Of a DNA stretch of 64,000 nucleotides, positions 17,300 to 25,595 are shown in pieces. The position numbers were made by a program, and so were the translations under genes. The DNA comes from Burkholderia sp. OK233 (GTDB lineage Bacteria > Pseudomonadota > Gammaproteobacteria > Burkholderiales > Burkholderiaceae), in NCBI RefSeq assembly GCF_900230185.1, contig NZ_OCSR01000001.1:4898001-4962000 (forward strand). The letters are read 5' to 3'. How positions within the stretch are numbered: the first letter of the stretch is position 1; each line of letters opens with the position of its first letter. The notes beneath the pieces are model-generated. The model saw only the letters and a program-made list of their open reading frames with translations. It did no database searches and had not been told where the DNA came from.

Positions 17300-18574
17300 A
17301 TGTCCTGGGACTTTGAAACCGATCCTGACTTTCAGGCCGAACTCGACTGGATCGAGCAGTTCGTGCGCGACGAAGTCGAACCGCTCGAACATGTATTGGG
17401 CAGCCCGTGGAATATCCACGACCCGAAGTTTCAGATTCTCGTGAAGCCGCTGCAGCAGCAGGTGAAGGACCGCCAGCTGTGGGCGTGCCACCTCGGTCCC
17501 GAACTCGGCGGCCCGGGCTATGGGCAGGTCAAGCTCGCGCTGATCAACGAGATTCTGGGCCGCGCGCTGTTCGCGCCGATCGTATTCGGCTGCCAGGCGC
17601 CCGATTCGGGCAATGCGGAAATTCTCGCGCATTACGGCACAGAAGCACAGAAGGCGCGTTATCTCGCGCCGTTGCTGGCGGGCGATATCGTTTCCTGTTT
17701 CGCGATGACCGAACCGCAAGGCGGCGCCGATCCGAAGGTTTTCACGACCCGTGCGGCGCGCGACGGTAACGACTGGGTGATCACCGGGCAGAAATGGTTT
17801 GCGTCGAACGCGCGGTTCGCGGACTTTTTCATCGTGATGGCGATTACCGATCCCGACGTTTCCGCCTACAAGGGCATGTCGATGTTCATCGTGCCGGCGG
17901 GCACACCGGGCTTGAGTATTTTGCGCAATGTCGGGATGGCCGATGAACCCGAAGCGACGCATGCGTATCTTGCCTTCGATCAGGTGCGGGTGCCGGCCGA
18001 CCACATGCTCGGCGCGCCCGGCGAGGCCTTCGTGGTCGCCCAGGTGCGGCTCGGCGGCGGCCGCGTGCATCACGCGATGCGCACCATCGGTCTGGCGCAG
18101 AAAGCGCTCGACGCCCTGTGCGAGCGCGTGCTGTCACGCCACACTCAGGGCAGCGTGCTCGCCGACAAGCAGATGGTGCAGGAAAAGATCGCGGACTCGT
18201 GGCTCGAACTGGAGCAGTTCCGCTTGCTCGTGATGCGCACCGCGTGGCGCATCGATCGCTATCAGGATTACCAGAAAGTGCGCAAGGACATCGCCGCGGT
18301 GAAGGCCGCGATGCCGAAGGTGCTGCACGACATCGCGGCGCGCGCGCTGCATGTGCATGGTTCGATCGGCGCTTCTTCGGAAATGCCCTTCGCCGGCATG
18401 ATCTCGCGCGCCTTCCAGATGGGTCTCGCCGACGGTCCGACCGAGGTGCACAAGGTCACCGTCGCCAAACAGGTGCTGCGTGACTACGAGCCGTGCGCGA
18501 ACCTGTTCCCCGCCTACCACCGGCCGACCGCGGCCGCGGCAGCCGAGCGGAAATTCCGCGCGGCGCTCGGCTAA
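17300..18574 (+). CDS. Acyl-CoA dehydrogenase, ACAD10/11-like
   Basis: The 424-residue flavoprotein begins MSWDFETDPDFQAELDW and contains CFAMTEPQGGADPKVF, the RLGGGRVHHAMR motif and LADGPTEVHKVTVAKQVL, features of the ACAD10/ACAD11 subgroup. In animals this domain is fused to an APH-type kinase, and together they route 4-hydroxyacyl-CoAs into beta-oxidation through a phosphorylated intermediate; bacterial LvaC/LvaA are split versions. The next gene here is such a kinase, 19 bases on. AGAGGA precedes the ATG at 17300; the longer upstream frame overlaps the SDR and is not protein-like. Confidence 0.85.
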   Translation: MSWDFETDPDFQAELDWIEQFVRDEVEPLEHVLGSPWNIHDPKFQILVKPLQQQVKDRQLWACHLGPELGGPGYGQVKLALINEILGRALFAPIVFGCQAPDSGNAEILAHYGTEAQKARYLAPLLAGDIVSCFAMTEPQGGADPKVFTTRAARDGNDWVITGQKWFASNARFADFFIVMAITDPDVSAYKGMSMFIVPAGTPGLSILRNVGMADEPEATHAYLAFDQVRVPADHMLGAPGEAFVVAQVRLGGGRVHHAMRTIGLAQKALDALCERVLSRHTQGSVLADKQMVQEKIADSWLELEQFRLLVMRTAWRIDRYQDYQKVRKDIAAVKAAMPKVLHDIAARALHVHGSIGASSEMPFAGMISRAFQMGLADGPTEVHKVTVAKQVLRDYEPCANLFPAYHRPTAAAAAERKFRAALG

Positions 18575-18593
18575 CTGCTCACAGGAGTACGTG

Positions 18594-19646
18594 ATGACGA
18601 AATCCGCCTGGCAAGCTGCCGTGGACCTCGAGCGGCTCACGCAATGGATGGATGCGCAGCCACTCGAAAGCGGACCGATTGTCGATGCGAAACCGCTGAC
18701 GGGCGGCACGCAAAACATCCTGTTGCGCTTCAGACGAGGGGCACGCGAATTCGTCCTGCGCCGGCCGCCCTTGCACGCACGGCCGGAGGTGTGCGCGACC
18801 ATCGCTCGCGAGGCGCGCGTATTGGGCGCATTGGCAGGCAGCGCGGTGCCGCATCCAGAGTTGTTCGGCGCATGTGTCGACGACACGGTGCTCGGCGCAC
18901 CGTTCTATCTGATGGCACCGGTGGAAGGCTTCAACGCTTCCGCCGCGGCGTTGCCGGATTTCCATGCGCAGCCGCAAGCGCAGCAACGCATGGGCTATTC
19001 GATGGTCGATGCGCTGCTGCGGCTCGGCGAAGTCGATCCATTGGCGGTCGGTCTTGGCGACTTCGGCAAACCGCAGGGCTTCCTCGAGCGGCAGGTCGCC
19101 CGTTGGCGCGCTCAACTGGAGCATTACCGGGTGCACGCGGGCTGGCCCGGCCCGGCTTCGCTGCCGGGTGTGATCGAGGTGGCGGAGTGGCTCGATGCGA
19201 ATCGCCCCGCGCCATCGCGCACCGGCATCCTGCATGGCGATTTTCATCTGGCGAACGTGATGTTCCGCAACGACTCGGCCGAACTCGCGGCGATCATCGA
19301 TTGGGAACTGGCCACCGTCGGCGATCCGTTGCTCGATCTCGGCTGGCTGGTGGCCACGTGGCCGAATGCGGAAGGTCAGGGTGCGGGAACGATACGCGTC
19401 ACGCCGTGGCTGGGATTCCCGCGCGCCACCGAACTGGTCGAATACTACCGTGAGCGTAGCGATCGTGACTTATCCGCGATCGAGTGGTACGTGGTGTTGG
19501 CGCGCTTCAAACTCGGCATTCTGCTAGAGGGAAGTTATGCGCGGTCTTGCGCGGGCAAGTCTTCGGCGGAACTGGGTAGCAAGCATCATGCGTCGGCTGT
19601 GCGCCTGCTCGGGCAGGCCAAAGATCTGATCGCGCAGCTGGCGTGA
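18594..19646 (+). CDS. APH-type phosphotransferase, candidate 4-hydroxyacyl-CoA kinase
   Basis: A 350-residue aminoglycoside-phosphotransferase-fold protein. The catalytic loop HGDFHLAN is at 214-221 (Asp216) and the metal-binding IIDWE at 234-238 (Asp236); the N-lobe Lys-equivalent region is around FVLRRPP. This subgroup (ACAD10/11 N-domain, LvaA) phosphorylates hydroxyacyl-CoA rather than antibiotics. Position right after the ACAD11-like gene supports the same role. AGGAG at 18582-18586 supports the ATG at 18594. No resistance function is suggested. Confidence 0.82.
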   Translation: MTKSAWQAAVDLERLTQWMDAQPLESGPIVDAKPLTGGTQNILLRFRRGAREFVLRRPPLHARPEVCATIAREARVLGALAGSAVPHPELFGACVDDTVLGAPFYLMAPVEGFNASAAALPDFHAQPQAQQRMGYSMVDALLRLGEVDPLAVGLGDFGKPQGFLERQVARWRAQLEHYRVHAGWPGPASLPGVIEVAEWLDANRPAPSRTGILHGDFHLANVMFRNDSAELAAIIDWELATVGDPLLDLGWLVATWPNAEGQGAGTIRVTPWLGFPRATELVEYYRERSDRDLSAIEWYVVLARFKLGILLEGSYARSCAGKSSAELGSKHHASAVRLLGQAKDLIAQLA

Positions 19647-19711
19647 CGCACGCCACCCCCGGCGGCGCATAGCGCATTCGATACGAACAGAACAGAAACA
19701 CGGAGACAGAC

Positions 19712-20482
19712 ATGGATATCCAGAACAAGCGCGTGATCGTGACAGGCTCAGCGAGCGGTATCGGCGCGAGCGCCGTAAAGGCCCTGGTCACCGCGGGCGC
19801 GAAAGTGGCGGCACTCGATCTGAATGACGAAGCGGGCCGGAATATCGCCGCAGAGGCATCCGCAAAGGGACCGGGCGTGGCGCACTACTTCCGCTGCGAC
19901 GTCAGCCAGCGCGCGCAGGTCGACGACGCGTTCAGCGCCGCGGTGGAGCGTATCGGCGGGCTCGACGCGCTTGTGAATATCGCTGGCGTTGAGCGTAAAT
20001 CGCCGGCTGAATCGATCACCCAGGAAGATTGGGACCTGATGTTCGACGTCAACGCGCGCGGCACGCTCAATACCAATCAGGCCGCCTTCGCGCATCTGAA
20101 AGAACATGGCGGGCACATTATCAATTTCGCGTCGGCGGCGGGCGTGATGGGCGTGCCGGGTCTCGCGCATTATTCGGCGGCCAAGGCGGCGGTGCTTGGC
20201 TGGACTCGCACGGCGGCCAAAGAGTGGGGCAAGTATCGCATCACGGTCAATGCATTGGCGCCCGCCATGTGGACCCCGATGTACGAGAAATTCCGTGCCC
20301 GGCTGGATGCCGAACAACTCGCCGCGCACGACGCTTTTATGGCGCAGCAGATACCGCTCGGCGGGCGCCTCGGGGACCCCGACACGGCGATGGCACCCGT
20401 GTTGCTCTTTCTCGTCAGCGACGGCGCGAACTTCATCACCGGACAGACGCTGGCGGTAGACGGCGGTTTGATGATCCCTTGA
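19712..20482 (+). CDS. Short-chain dehydrogenase/reductase (SDR)
   Basis: The SDR has 256 residues: TGSASGIGAS cofactor motif, DVSQRAQ, NIAGV, and catalytic YSAAK, ending AVDGGLMIP. GGAGACA at 19702-19708 precedes the ATG at 19712. It belongs to the long operon and is followed after 13 bases by another SDR of different subtype. It may act on a hydroxylated intermediate; substrate not deducible. Confidence 0.85.
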   Translation: MDIQNKRVIVTGSASGIGASAVKALVTAGAKVAALDLNDEAGRNIAAEASAKGPGVAHYFRCDVSQRAQVDDAFSAAVERIGGLDALVNIAGVERKSPAESITQEDWDLMFDVNARGTLNTNQAAFAHLKEHGGHIINFASAAGVMGVPGLAHYSAAKAAVLGWTRTAAKEWGKYRITVNALAPAMWTPMYEKFRARLDAEQLAAHDAFMAQQIPLGGRLGDPDTAMAPVLLFLVSDGANFITGQTLAVDGGLMIP

Positions 20483-20495
20483 GCGCGGGCACACA

Positions 20496-21344
20496 ATGAC
20501 TGAACGTCTGCAAGGCCAGGTCGTGCTGATTACCGGTGCCGCCAGCGGCATAGGCGCGGCGACGGCCCGGCGCATGTCTGCGGAAGGCGCCACGGTGGTG
20601 CTGGCCGATATCGACGCCGACGCCGGTGCTTCTCTGGCGCGGGAACTGGCGAATGCCTCGTTCGTGCGCACCGACGTGAGCGTTGAAGCACAGGTCGCTC
20701 AGGCGGTCGAGCATGCGTTGCAACGGCATGGGCGACTCGATTGCATGTTGAACAACGCGGGGTTGGTGGGCGCGTTCGGCTCGATCCTCGACACCGACGC
20801 CGCCGCCTGGCACGCCACGTTTGCTGTGCTGCTCGATAGCGTGTTTTACGGCATCAAGCATGCCGGTCGGGCGATGGTGCGGCAAAAGAGCGGCTGCATT
20901 CTCTCGGTAGCGAGTACTGCCGGCGTGATCGGCGGCCTCGGGCCGCATGCGTACACCACGGCCAAACACGGTGTGATCGGGCTCACGCGATCAGCGGCCT
21001 CGGAACTTGCGCCTCACGGCGTGCGCGTCAACGCGGTGGCGCCGGGTACGACCGTCACCAACATGATCGTGCAGGGCCGCGGCAGTCTCGAAGCGGCGCT
21101 CGACGCAGCGGCTACGGCATCGCCGCTTGGTACGCCGCTGATGCCGGAGGAAATCGCCGCCGCGCTCGTCTACCTGGCAAGTGACGATGCGCGCCATGTC
21201 ACCGCGCACACGCTGGTCGTCGACTCCGGCGTGACGGTGGCGGGAGCAACCGGCAGCGGCCAGTTTCATCAGGGCGCAGCGGGTTTCATGGGCCGTATGC
21301 CGGAAGCAGTAGGTCGAACAGACCGAACAGATCGGACTAATTGA
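20496..21344 (+). CDS. Short-chain dehydrogenase/reductase (SDR) with C-terminal extension
   Basis: This 282-residue SDR has TGAASGIGAA, NNAGLVGAFG and the catalytic YTTAK. The usual SDR end (HTLVVDSGVTVA) is followed by some 40 extra residues finishing in a short repeated RTD unit encoded by a minor triplet-based repeat at about 21308-21336; this tail is probably unstructured. It resembles cis-diol or cyclohexanol dehydrogenases in layout. Substrate unknown. The ATG at 20496 has no strong ribosome binding site, consistent with coupling to the upstream gene. Confidence 0.83.
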   Translation: MTERLQGQVVLITGAASGIGAATARRMSAEGATVVLADIDADAGASLARELANASFVRTDVSVEAQVAQAVEHALQRHGRLDCMLNNAGLVGAFGSILDTDAAAWHATFAVLLDSVFYGIKHAGRAMVRQKSGCILSVASTAGVIGGLGPHAYTTAKHGVIGLTRSAASELAPHGVRVNAVAPGTTVTNMIVQGRGSLEAALDAAATASPLGTPLMPEEIAAALVYLASDDARHVTAHTLVVDSGVTVAGATGSGQFHQGAAGFMGRMPEAVGRTDRTDRTN

Positions 21345-21465
21345 GCAGAGCGCGCCGCGCGCGCATTTCGAACATCACGCCGCAGCCCGCATGACATTCG
21401 CGTAGCGACGGCGTCCCTACACGGCCCAACACAGCCATCCCCCCGCCATACCTGGAGAAAAACCC

Positions 21466-22491
21466 ATGCTGATCGACGTCCACGCCCATCTTTTCACCCC
21501 CGCGATGCTCAAGCGTCACGAATTCTGGGGCCCATTCATGAAGACCAAAGGCCTGACCGTGGGTCATTTTTCGCTCGGCACGACGCAGCCGTCGAAAGCG
21601 CGCGACGACGACGAAGCCGAAGCGAATCTGCTTGCACGCATGACTCACGAAGCGCGCCGCAAGCTGATGACCGAGCGCGGCGTCGACAAGCTGGTGCTGT
21701 CCACGCCGTCGCATGCGTTCATGTACTGGGCCGGCGAATTCGGCGACGAATACGCGCGCATCTGTAACGACGAACTCTCGGCCTTCTGCGCAAAGGACCC
21801 GGAACATTTCGCGTTCTGGGCGCATGCGAACCTCGCCAATCCGGCCGAGGCCGCACGCGAAATCGAGCGCGCGGTGACGCAACTCGGTGCCAGGGGCGTG
21901 TGCGTGGGTGGCGCCAATTTCAATGGTCTGGAAGCGCATAGCGAAGAACTGTTCCCGGTGTGGGAGCAACTCGAAAAGCTCAATGCGCCGATCATGGTGC
22001 ACGGCTTCAACCAGTCGATCTACTGGGGCGAAAAGCATACCGACGACAGGTTCGAGACCACCTCGATTGTTGGCGACTGCTTCGACGAAACGCTGTTCTT
22101 CTGGAATCTGATCAACGGCGGCGCACTGGATACGTTCCCCGGCTTGAAGACCTACATCACGCACGCGGGTGGCATGGCGATTTTCCAGCTTGGACGCCTG
22201 AACGATCTCAATCGCGTGATGGCGCCGGACTCGCGCAATAAGCGTCCGGTGATGGACTATCTGCCCAACTTCTACTTCGACCTGGATGTGCACGCAACTG
22301 GCTTGCGCCGCGGCGTGGTGGAGGTGGTGGGTGTGGACAACCTACTGTACGGCACGAATTTCGGCGGCGCGTACGAGCACGGCGATCTGACCGAAGGCCT
22401 CGGGCTTTCCGAAACGGATCGCGAGAAGATCCGCAGCGGCAACGCCATCAAGCTGCTGAAGCTCGACGTCAGCGAGCAGGTCACCGCCTGA
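21466..22491 (+). CDS. Amidohydrolase-2 family metal-dependent hydrolase/decarboxylase (ACMSD-like)
   Basis: This 341-residue TIM-barrel protein has the metal motif DVHAH (H6, H8), then MVHGFNQ, ITHAGGM and LLYGTNFGG near the end carrying the metal/catalytic Asp/Asn region. The family includes aminocarboxymuconate-semialdehyde decarboxylase, LigW and 4-oxalomesaconate hydratase. It is a clear paralogue of the protein at 40450 (shared GPF, MYWA and THGGG/THAGG segments). CTGGAG precedes the ATG at 21466. Probable action: non-oxidative decarboxylation or hydrolysis of a ring-derived acid. Confidence 0.8.
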   Translation: MLIDVHAHLFTPAMLKRHEFWGPFMKTKGLTVGHFSLGTTQPSKARDDDEAEANLLARMTHEARRKLMTERGVDKLVLSTPSHAFMYWAGEFGDEYARICNDELSAFCAKDPEHFAFWAHANLANPAEAAREIERAVTQLGARGVCVGGANFNGLEAHSEELFPVWEQLEKLNAPIMVHGFNQSIYWGEKHTDDRFETTSIVGDCFDETLFFWNLINGGALDTFPGLKTYITHAGGMAIFQLGRLNDLNRVMAPDSRNKRPVMDYLPNFYFDLDVHATGLRRGVVEVVGVDNLLYGTNFGGAYEHGDLTEGLGLSETDREKIRSGNAIKLLKLDVSEQVTA

Positions 22492-22603
22492 AGCGGTAGC
22501 GCGGGGAAAAACACAACGCGCAAGGAAGTCTGCAACGCGAGCCGGTGCGATGCCCTGTTGCACTGCGCCGGCGAGCCTCGATAAAAAAGACGGAGACACG
22601 CGT

Positions 22604-23548
22604 ATGACGACAGGCAACTGGTGGGCGGTGGCCCTTCGCGAATCGGTGAACGGCGAGAAGCCGCTCGCGGTGGTGTGCAATGGTGAGGCGCTGGTGCTGT
22701 TTCGCAATGCGACGGGCGAACTGTGCGCGCTGGAGGATCGGTGTCCGCATCGGCGCGTGCCACTTTCGCTCGGGACGGTCACCCAGAAGGGGCTGCAATG
22801 CGGTTATCACGGCTGGACCTTCAATGGCACGACCGGGATGTGCACCACGATTCCGAATCTGCGTGAGGACGAGCGCGTGCCGTCGCGTTACGGTGCGCGT
22901 GCCTATCGGGTTGCTGAAAGCAATGCCTTCGTACACGTGTGGTTAGGCGAGGGCAGCCCCGACGACTCGCCGCTGCCGGGCGCAGACTATCAACCGCGGG
23001 ACAGCGAGTTCAGTGGCGCGGCGGTGGTCAATATCGCCCACGACGAATATCTCGCGGCGATGCTCGACGGTCCCGAATGCCTGCTCGAATTCGGCAGCGT
23101 GCGTATGACTGATTTCTTCCTCGGCGATCCACGGTTGGAAGCAGGGCGTCTCGTGGTCGATCACGGTGCGGTATGGACGACGCGGATGTTGCCGCTGGCC
23201 TTCGTCATCGATCATCCGCTGATTGTGCGCACGGCGGTGCCGCTTGAGGGCGGCACGATACGCGTCGAGTTGCTGGATGCGGACGAGGCACCGCTCGTGA
23301 CCTTGTACATCGCGTCCAGCGTCAATCGGCGTGGCACCACCAGCCTGTGCCGGCGTGGCTTCAGACACGACACTCGCGTGGCCGGCGCGCCGCTGCGCTG
23401 GCATCTCGCCCGGCGTCGCGCACGTGCACCGTTCCGGATCCATGAAATGATCGACGGCGCTGCGCTGGCTGCGTTGCTGGTGGCGCCGTCGCGCGATCTG
23501 GCCGCGGCACGCGCCGCGCGGCGCGCGCCTGTGAGCGAGGCCGCCTGA
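22604..23548 (+). CDS. Rieske-only oxygenase-like subunit (no mononuclear iron motif)
   Basis: A 314-residue protein with an intact N-terminal Rieske [2Fe-2S] domain: C47, H49, C66 and H69 (CPHRR and CGYHGW). The rest is collinear with VanA/PAO-type oxygenase catalytic domains, but where these carry N-x2-D-x2-H-x4-H this protein reads EYLAAMLDGPECLLEF, with no His pair. It should bind a cluster but not catalytic iron. The next gene has the opposite defect, so the two probably form one functional oxygenase. GGAGACA at 22592-22598 precedes the ATG at 22604. Confidence 0.85.
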   Translation: MTTGNWWAVALRESVNGEKPLAVVCNGEALVLFRNATGELCALEDRCPHRRVPLSLGTVTQKGLQCGYHGWTFNGTTGMCTTIPNLREDERVPSRYGARAYRVAESNAFVHVWLGEGSPDDSPLPGADYQPRDSEFSGAAVVNIAHDEYLAAMLDGPECLLEFGSVRMTDFFLGDPRLEAGRLVVDHGAVWTTRMLPLAFVIDHPLIVRTAVPLEGGTIRVELLDADEAPLVTLYIASSVNRRGTTSLCRRGFRHDTRVAGAPLRWHLARRRARAPFRIHEMIDGAALAALLVAPSRDLAAARAARRAPVSEAA

Positions 23549-23581
23549 GCTGTTCTCCATTTCGACAAGGAGCATCGCACG

Positions 23582-24652
23582 ATGAATGCCGTCACCGAAA
23601 CACTCGCCGCCGATACGGCCAATGCCGCGGTCGAGCCTGCCGCCACACCGTCCAGATCCGCGCGCCGCGACTGGACCCCGCTCAACTACGATCTGCGCGA
23701 CGCCTGGTTTCCGGTCTCGCATAGCCGTGACGTAACGGAGAAACCGGTTCGCCGCATCGTCCATTCGCAACCGTATTTTCTGTGGCGGGATCACGTGGGT
23801 AAGCCGTTCGCCGCCGAGTTTCGTCCCGAGCGGCTGGAACAGCGCCGTGCGCAGGCTAGCGCGTTCACCGGCGGTTTGGGTTTCTATCCGGTGGTGGAAC
23901 GCTATGGCTATATCTGGGCGTGGTACGGCAATCCGGATAACGCCGACGAGCAATTGCTGCCGCACATTCCGTTTTTGCCGCTCGACGGCAGCTTGCCCGG
24001 TTATACGCAACGTACGGTGCGCTTCGATTCGACCTCGGCACTCTCGATCGAAAACCTGATCGATCTCACGCATGCCGATTTTCTGCACGCGAATACGATT
24101 GGCGACGGCACCTCCGAGTCCGACATCGTCGAAACGGAGTGGACCTCGGAGATGGTCACGCGCACCCGCATCGTGACGCAGAAGTCGGTGGCGCCGATCA
24201 TGCGCTGGGTCGGCGGCGTACGCGCGAAGTACCAGGATTTCCGTGCGGTGCTGCACGTGCATTTGCGTAGCAACGTGTGCATTTCCTATCCGCGCTTCAA
24301 ACCCGGCTACGACGTGCCGAACCTGCAACCGTTCGTGCCGGTGGGCCGCCATCGCTCGCGCTGCGACGTCACCTTCAATACGACCGCCGCACCCATTCCG
24401 CTGCGTTATGTGATGCCGCGCATCGCGTTCGTGATCCAGCCACAGGACAATTCGGTGATCCGGCCGCAGAACGAGCGCTATTTCGATCCGGACGAGCGCC
24501 TCGATCTGCATTCGCGTTTCGATGCACCGGGAACGCGCTACCGTTTCCTCATGGATCAACTGGTGCAACGGCAGGCGCGCGGCGACTTCTCGTACGGATC
24601 GGACGCCGAACCAGGACGTGATATCCGCGCGCTGCTCGGCATGGCGGATTGA
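23582..24652 (+). CDS. Iron-only oxygenase subunit (Rieske cluster residues lost)
   Basis: The 356-residue protein is collinear with Rieske oxygenase alpha subunits (AWFPVSHSRDVTEKPV, PYFLWRD, VVERYGYIWAWYG). Where the two Cys and two His should be, it reads KPFAAEFRPERLEQRRA, with no Cys in the N-terminal half. The mononuclear iron motif is intact: N158, D161, H164 and H169 (IENLIDLTHADFLH); D161 corresponds to the bridging Asp that takes electrons from a neighbouring Rieske centre. It probably depends on the Rieske-only protein encoded 33 bases upstream. NdmC of caffeine N-demethylation is a known cluster-less precedent. Confidence 0.87.
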   Translation: MNAVTETLAADTANAAVEPAATPSRSARRDWTPLNYDLRDAWFPVSHSRDVTEKPVRRIVHSQPYFLWRDHVGKPFAAEFRPERLEQRRAQASAFTGGLGFYPVVERYGYIWAWYGNPDNADEQLLPHIPFLPLDGSLPGYTQRTVRFDSTSALSIENLIDLTHADFLHANTIGDGTSESDIVETEWTSEMVTRTRIVTQKSVAPIMRWVGGVRAKYQDFRAVLHVHLRSNVCISYPRFKPGYDVPNLQPFVPVGRHRSRCDVTFNTTAAPIPLRYVMPRIAFVIQPQDNSVIRPQNERYFDPDERLDLHSRFDAPGTRYRFLMDQLVQRQARGDFSYGSDAEPGRDIRALLGMAD

Positions 24653-24718
24653 GAAGGGATGACTAGTGTTGAAGCGGAAGCCGGCGTGCCTGCGTGACGT
24701 CCACGCCCGCACGCCACG

Positions 24719-25588
24719 CTAGCGCGCGCGGACGAAATCGCGGCAGAGTTCGAAGAACGGATGGGTCTGATCCGCAAAGGCCTGCACCACGTCGAAATGG
24801 TCGCGGTCGTCGATGCGGTAATGCGGCATGAAACGCTGGGCTTTGCCGAATGCCGTTTCGTAAGCGCGAGCTTGCTGATGAAACGCCGGCGTTTCGACGC
24901 CGCCCACGGCGATCAATTGCGGTGCGTCGGTCGCGGGCGGATGCCGTAACGCACTCACGGCGCGCGCCTGCTTACGATCGAGTTGCAACCCTTCGTTGAT
25001 CGAGGTTTCGCACAGCGGTTCCAGGTCGAACAGTGCCGAGATCAGGATCGCGCCGCTGAGCATCTGCTTCGGCAAATCGTCGCCGAACGAGTCCCAATGC
25101 GTGGCCATCATCCGCGAGGCGAGGTGGCCGCCCGCCGAATGGCCGCTGACAAACCAGCGCTCGCGCGAGCACCGGAGCTCGCTGGCATGGCGCCACAGCC
25201 ATGCCAGCGCCCTTTGCGACTGGGCGACGATCTCGTCGACCGACACGGCCGGGCACAACGTGTAGTTCACCAGCACGACCGATACTTCTTCGGCCACGAA
25301 CGGCTCGGCCACAAAGCTATAGACCGACTTGTCGCCGCGCTGCCAGAAGCCGCCGTGAAAGAAAATCAGCAACGGCGCATCGGCGGACGCTGCGGGAAAG
25401 TAGTCCAGACGATCCCGCGGCTCCGGTCCGTACGCAACATCCAGTCGCGCGCCGGGCGAGCGACGGAATGCGGCCGAACGCGACAGCCATTCCTGCAGCA
25501 GGCTCGCTTCGAAATCGGGCCGCAGCAGACGCATGTTGTATTGCGCCTCGAGTTCGGCGGAGAGCGGAGTCGTCGTGGACGGTTTCAT
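24719..25588 (-). CDS. Alpha/beta hydrolase, kynurenine-formamidase/esterase-like
   Basis: A 289-residue alpha/beta hydrolase with the oxyanion segment HGGFW (78-82), nucleophile elbow GHSAGG (Ser151) and the catalytic His in RDHFDVVQ. The HGGFW form is typical of kynurenine formamidase-like and HSL-type esterases. It is the last gene of a minus-strand set with a TPP-dependent decarboxylase and an aldehyde dehydrogenase and faces the oxygenase operon tail to tail. Likely hydrolyses an ester, lactone or amide intermediate. Confidence 0.82.
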   Translation of the reverse strand: MKPSTTTPLSAELEAQYNMRLLRPDFEASLLQEWLSRSAAFRRSPGARLDVAYGPEPRDRLDYFPAASADAPLLIFFHGGFWQRGDKSVYSFVAEPFVAEEVSVVLVNYTLCPAVSVDEIVAQSQRALAWLWRHASELRCSRERWFVSGHSAGGHLASRMMATHWDSFGDDLPKQMLSGAILISALFDLEPLCETSINEGLQLDRKQARAVSALRHPPATDAPQLIAVGGVETPAFHQQARAYETAFGKAQRFMPHYRIDDRDHFDVVQAFADQTHPFFELCRDFVRAR

Positions 25589-25595
25589 GGCGTGA

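Noticed and set aside
18594..19646. An aminoglycoside resistance gene.
   Set aside because: The APH fold is shared, but adjacency to an ACAD11-like dehydrogenase points to the hydroxyacyl-CoA kinase subgroup.
21300..21344. A tandem repeat or CRISPR-like unit at the end of an SDR gene.
   Set aside because: It is only a few short imperfect copies encoding an RTD tripeptide, too short for a CRISPR and confined to a coding tail.
22943..24712. A 589-codon open frame on the minus strand.
   Set aside because: It is antisense to both split Rieske genes, whose motifs are unambiguous; the frame shows no protein-family pattern.
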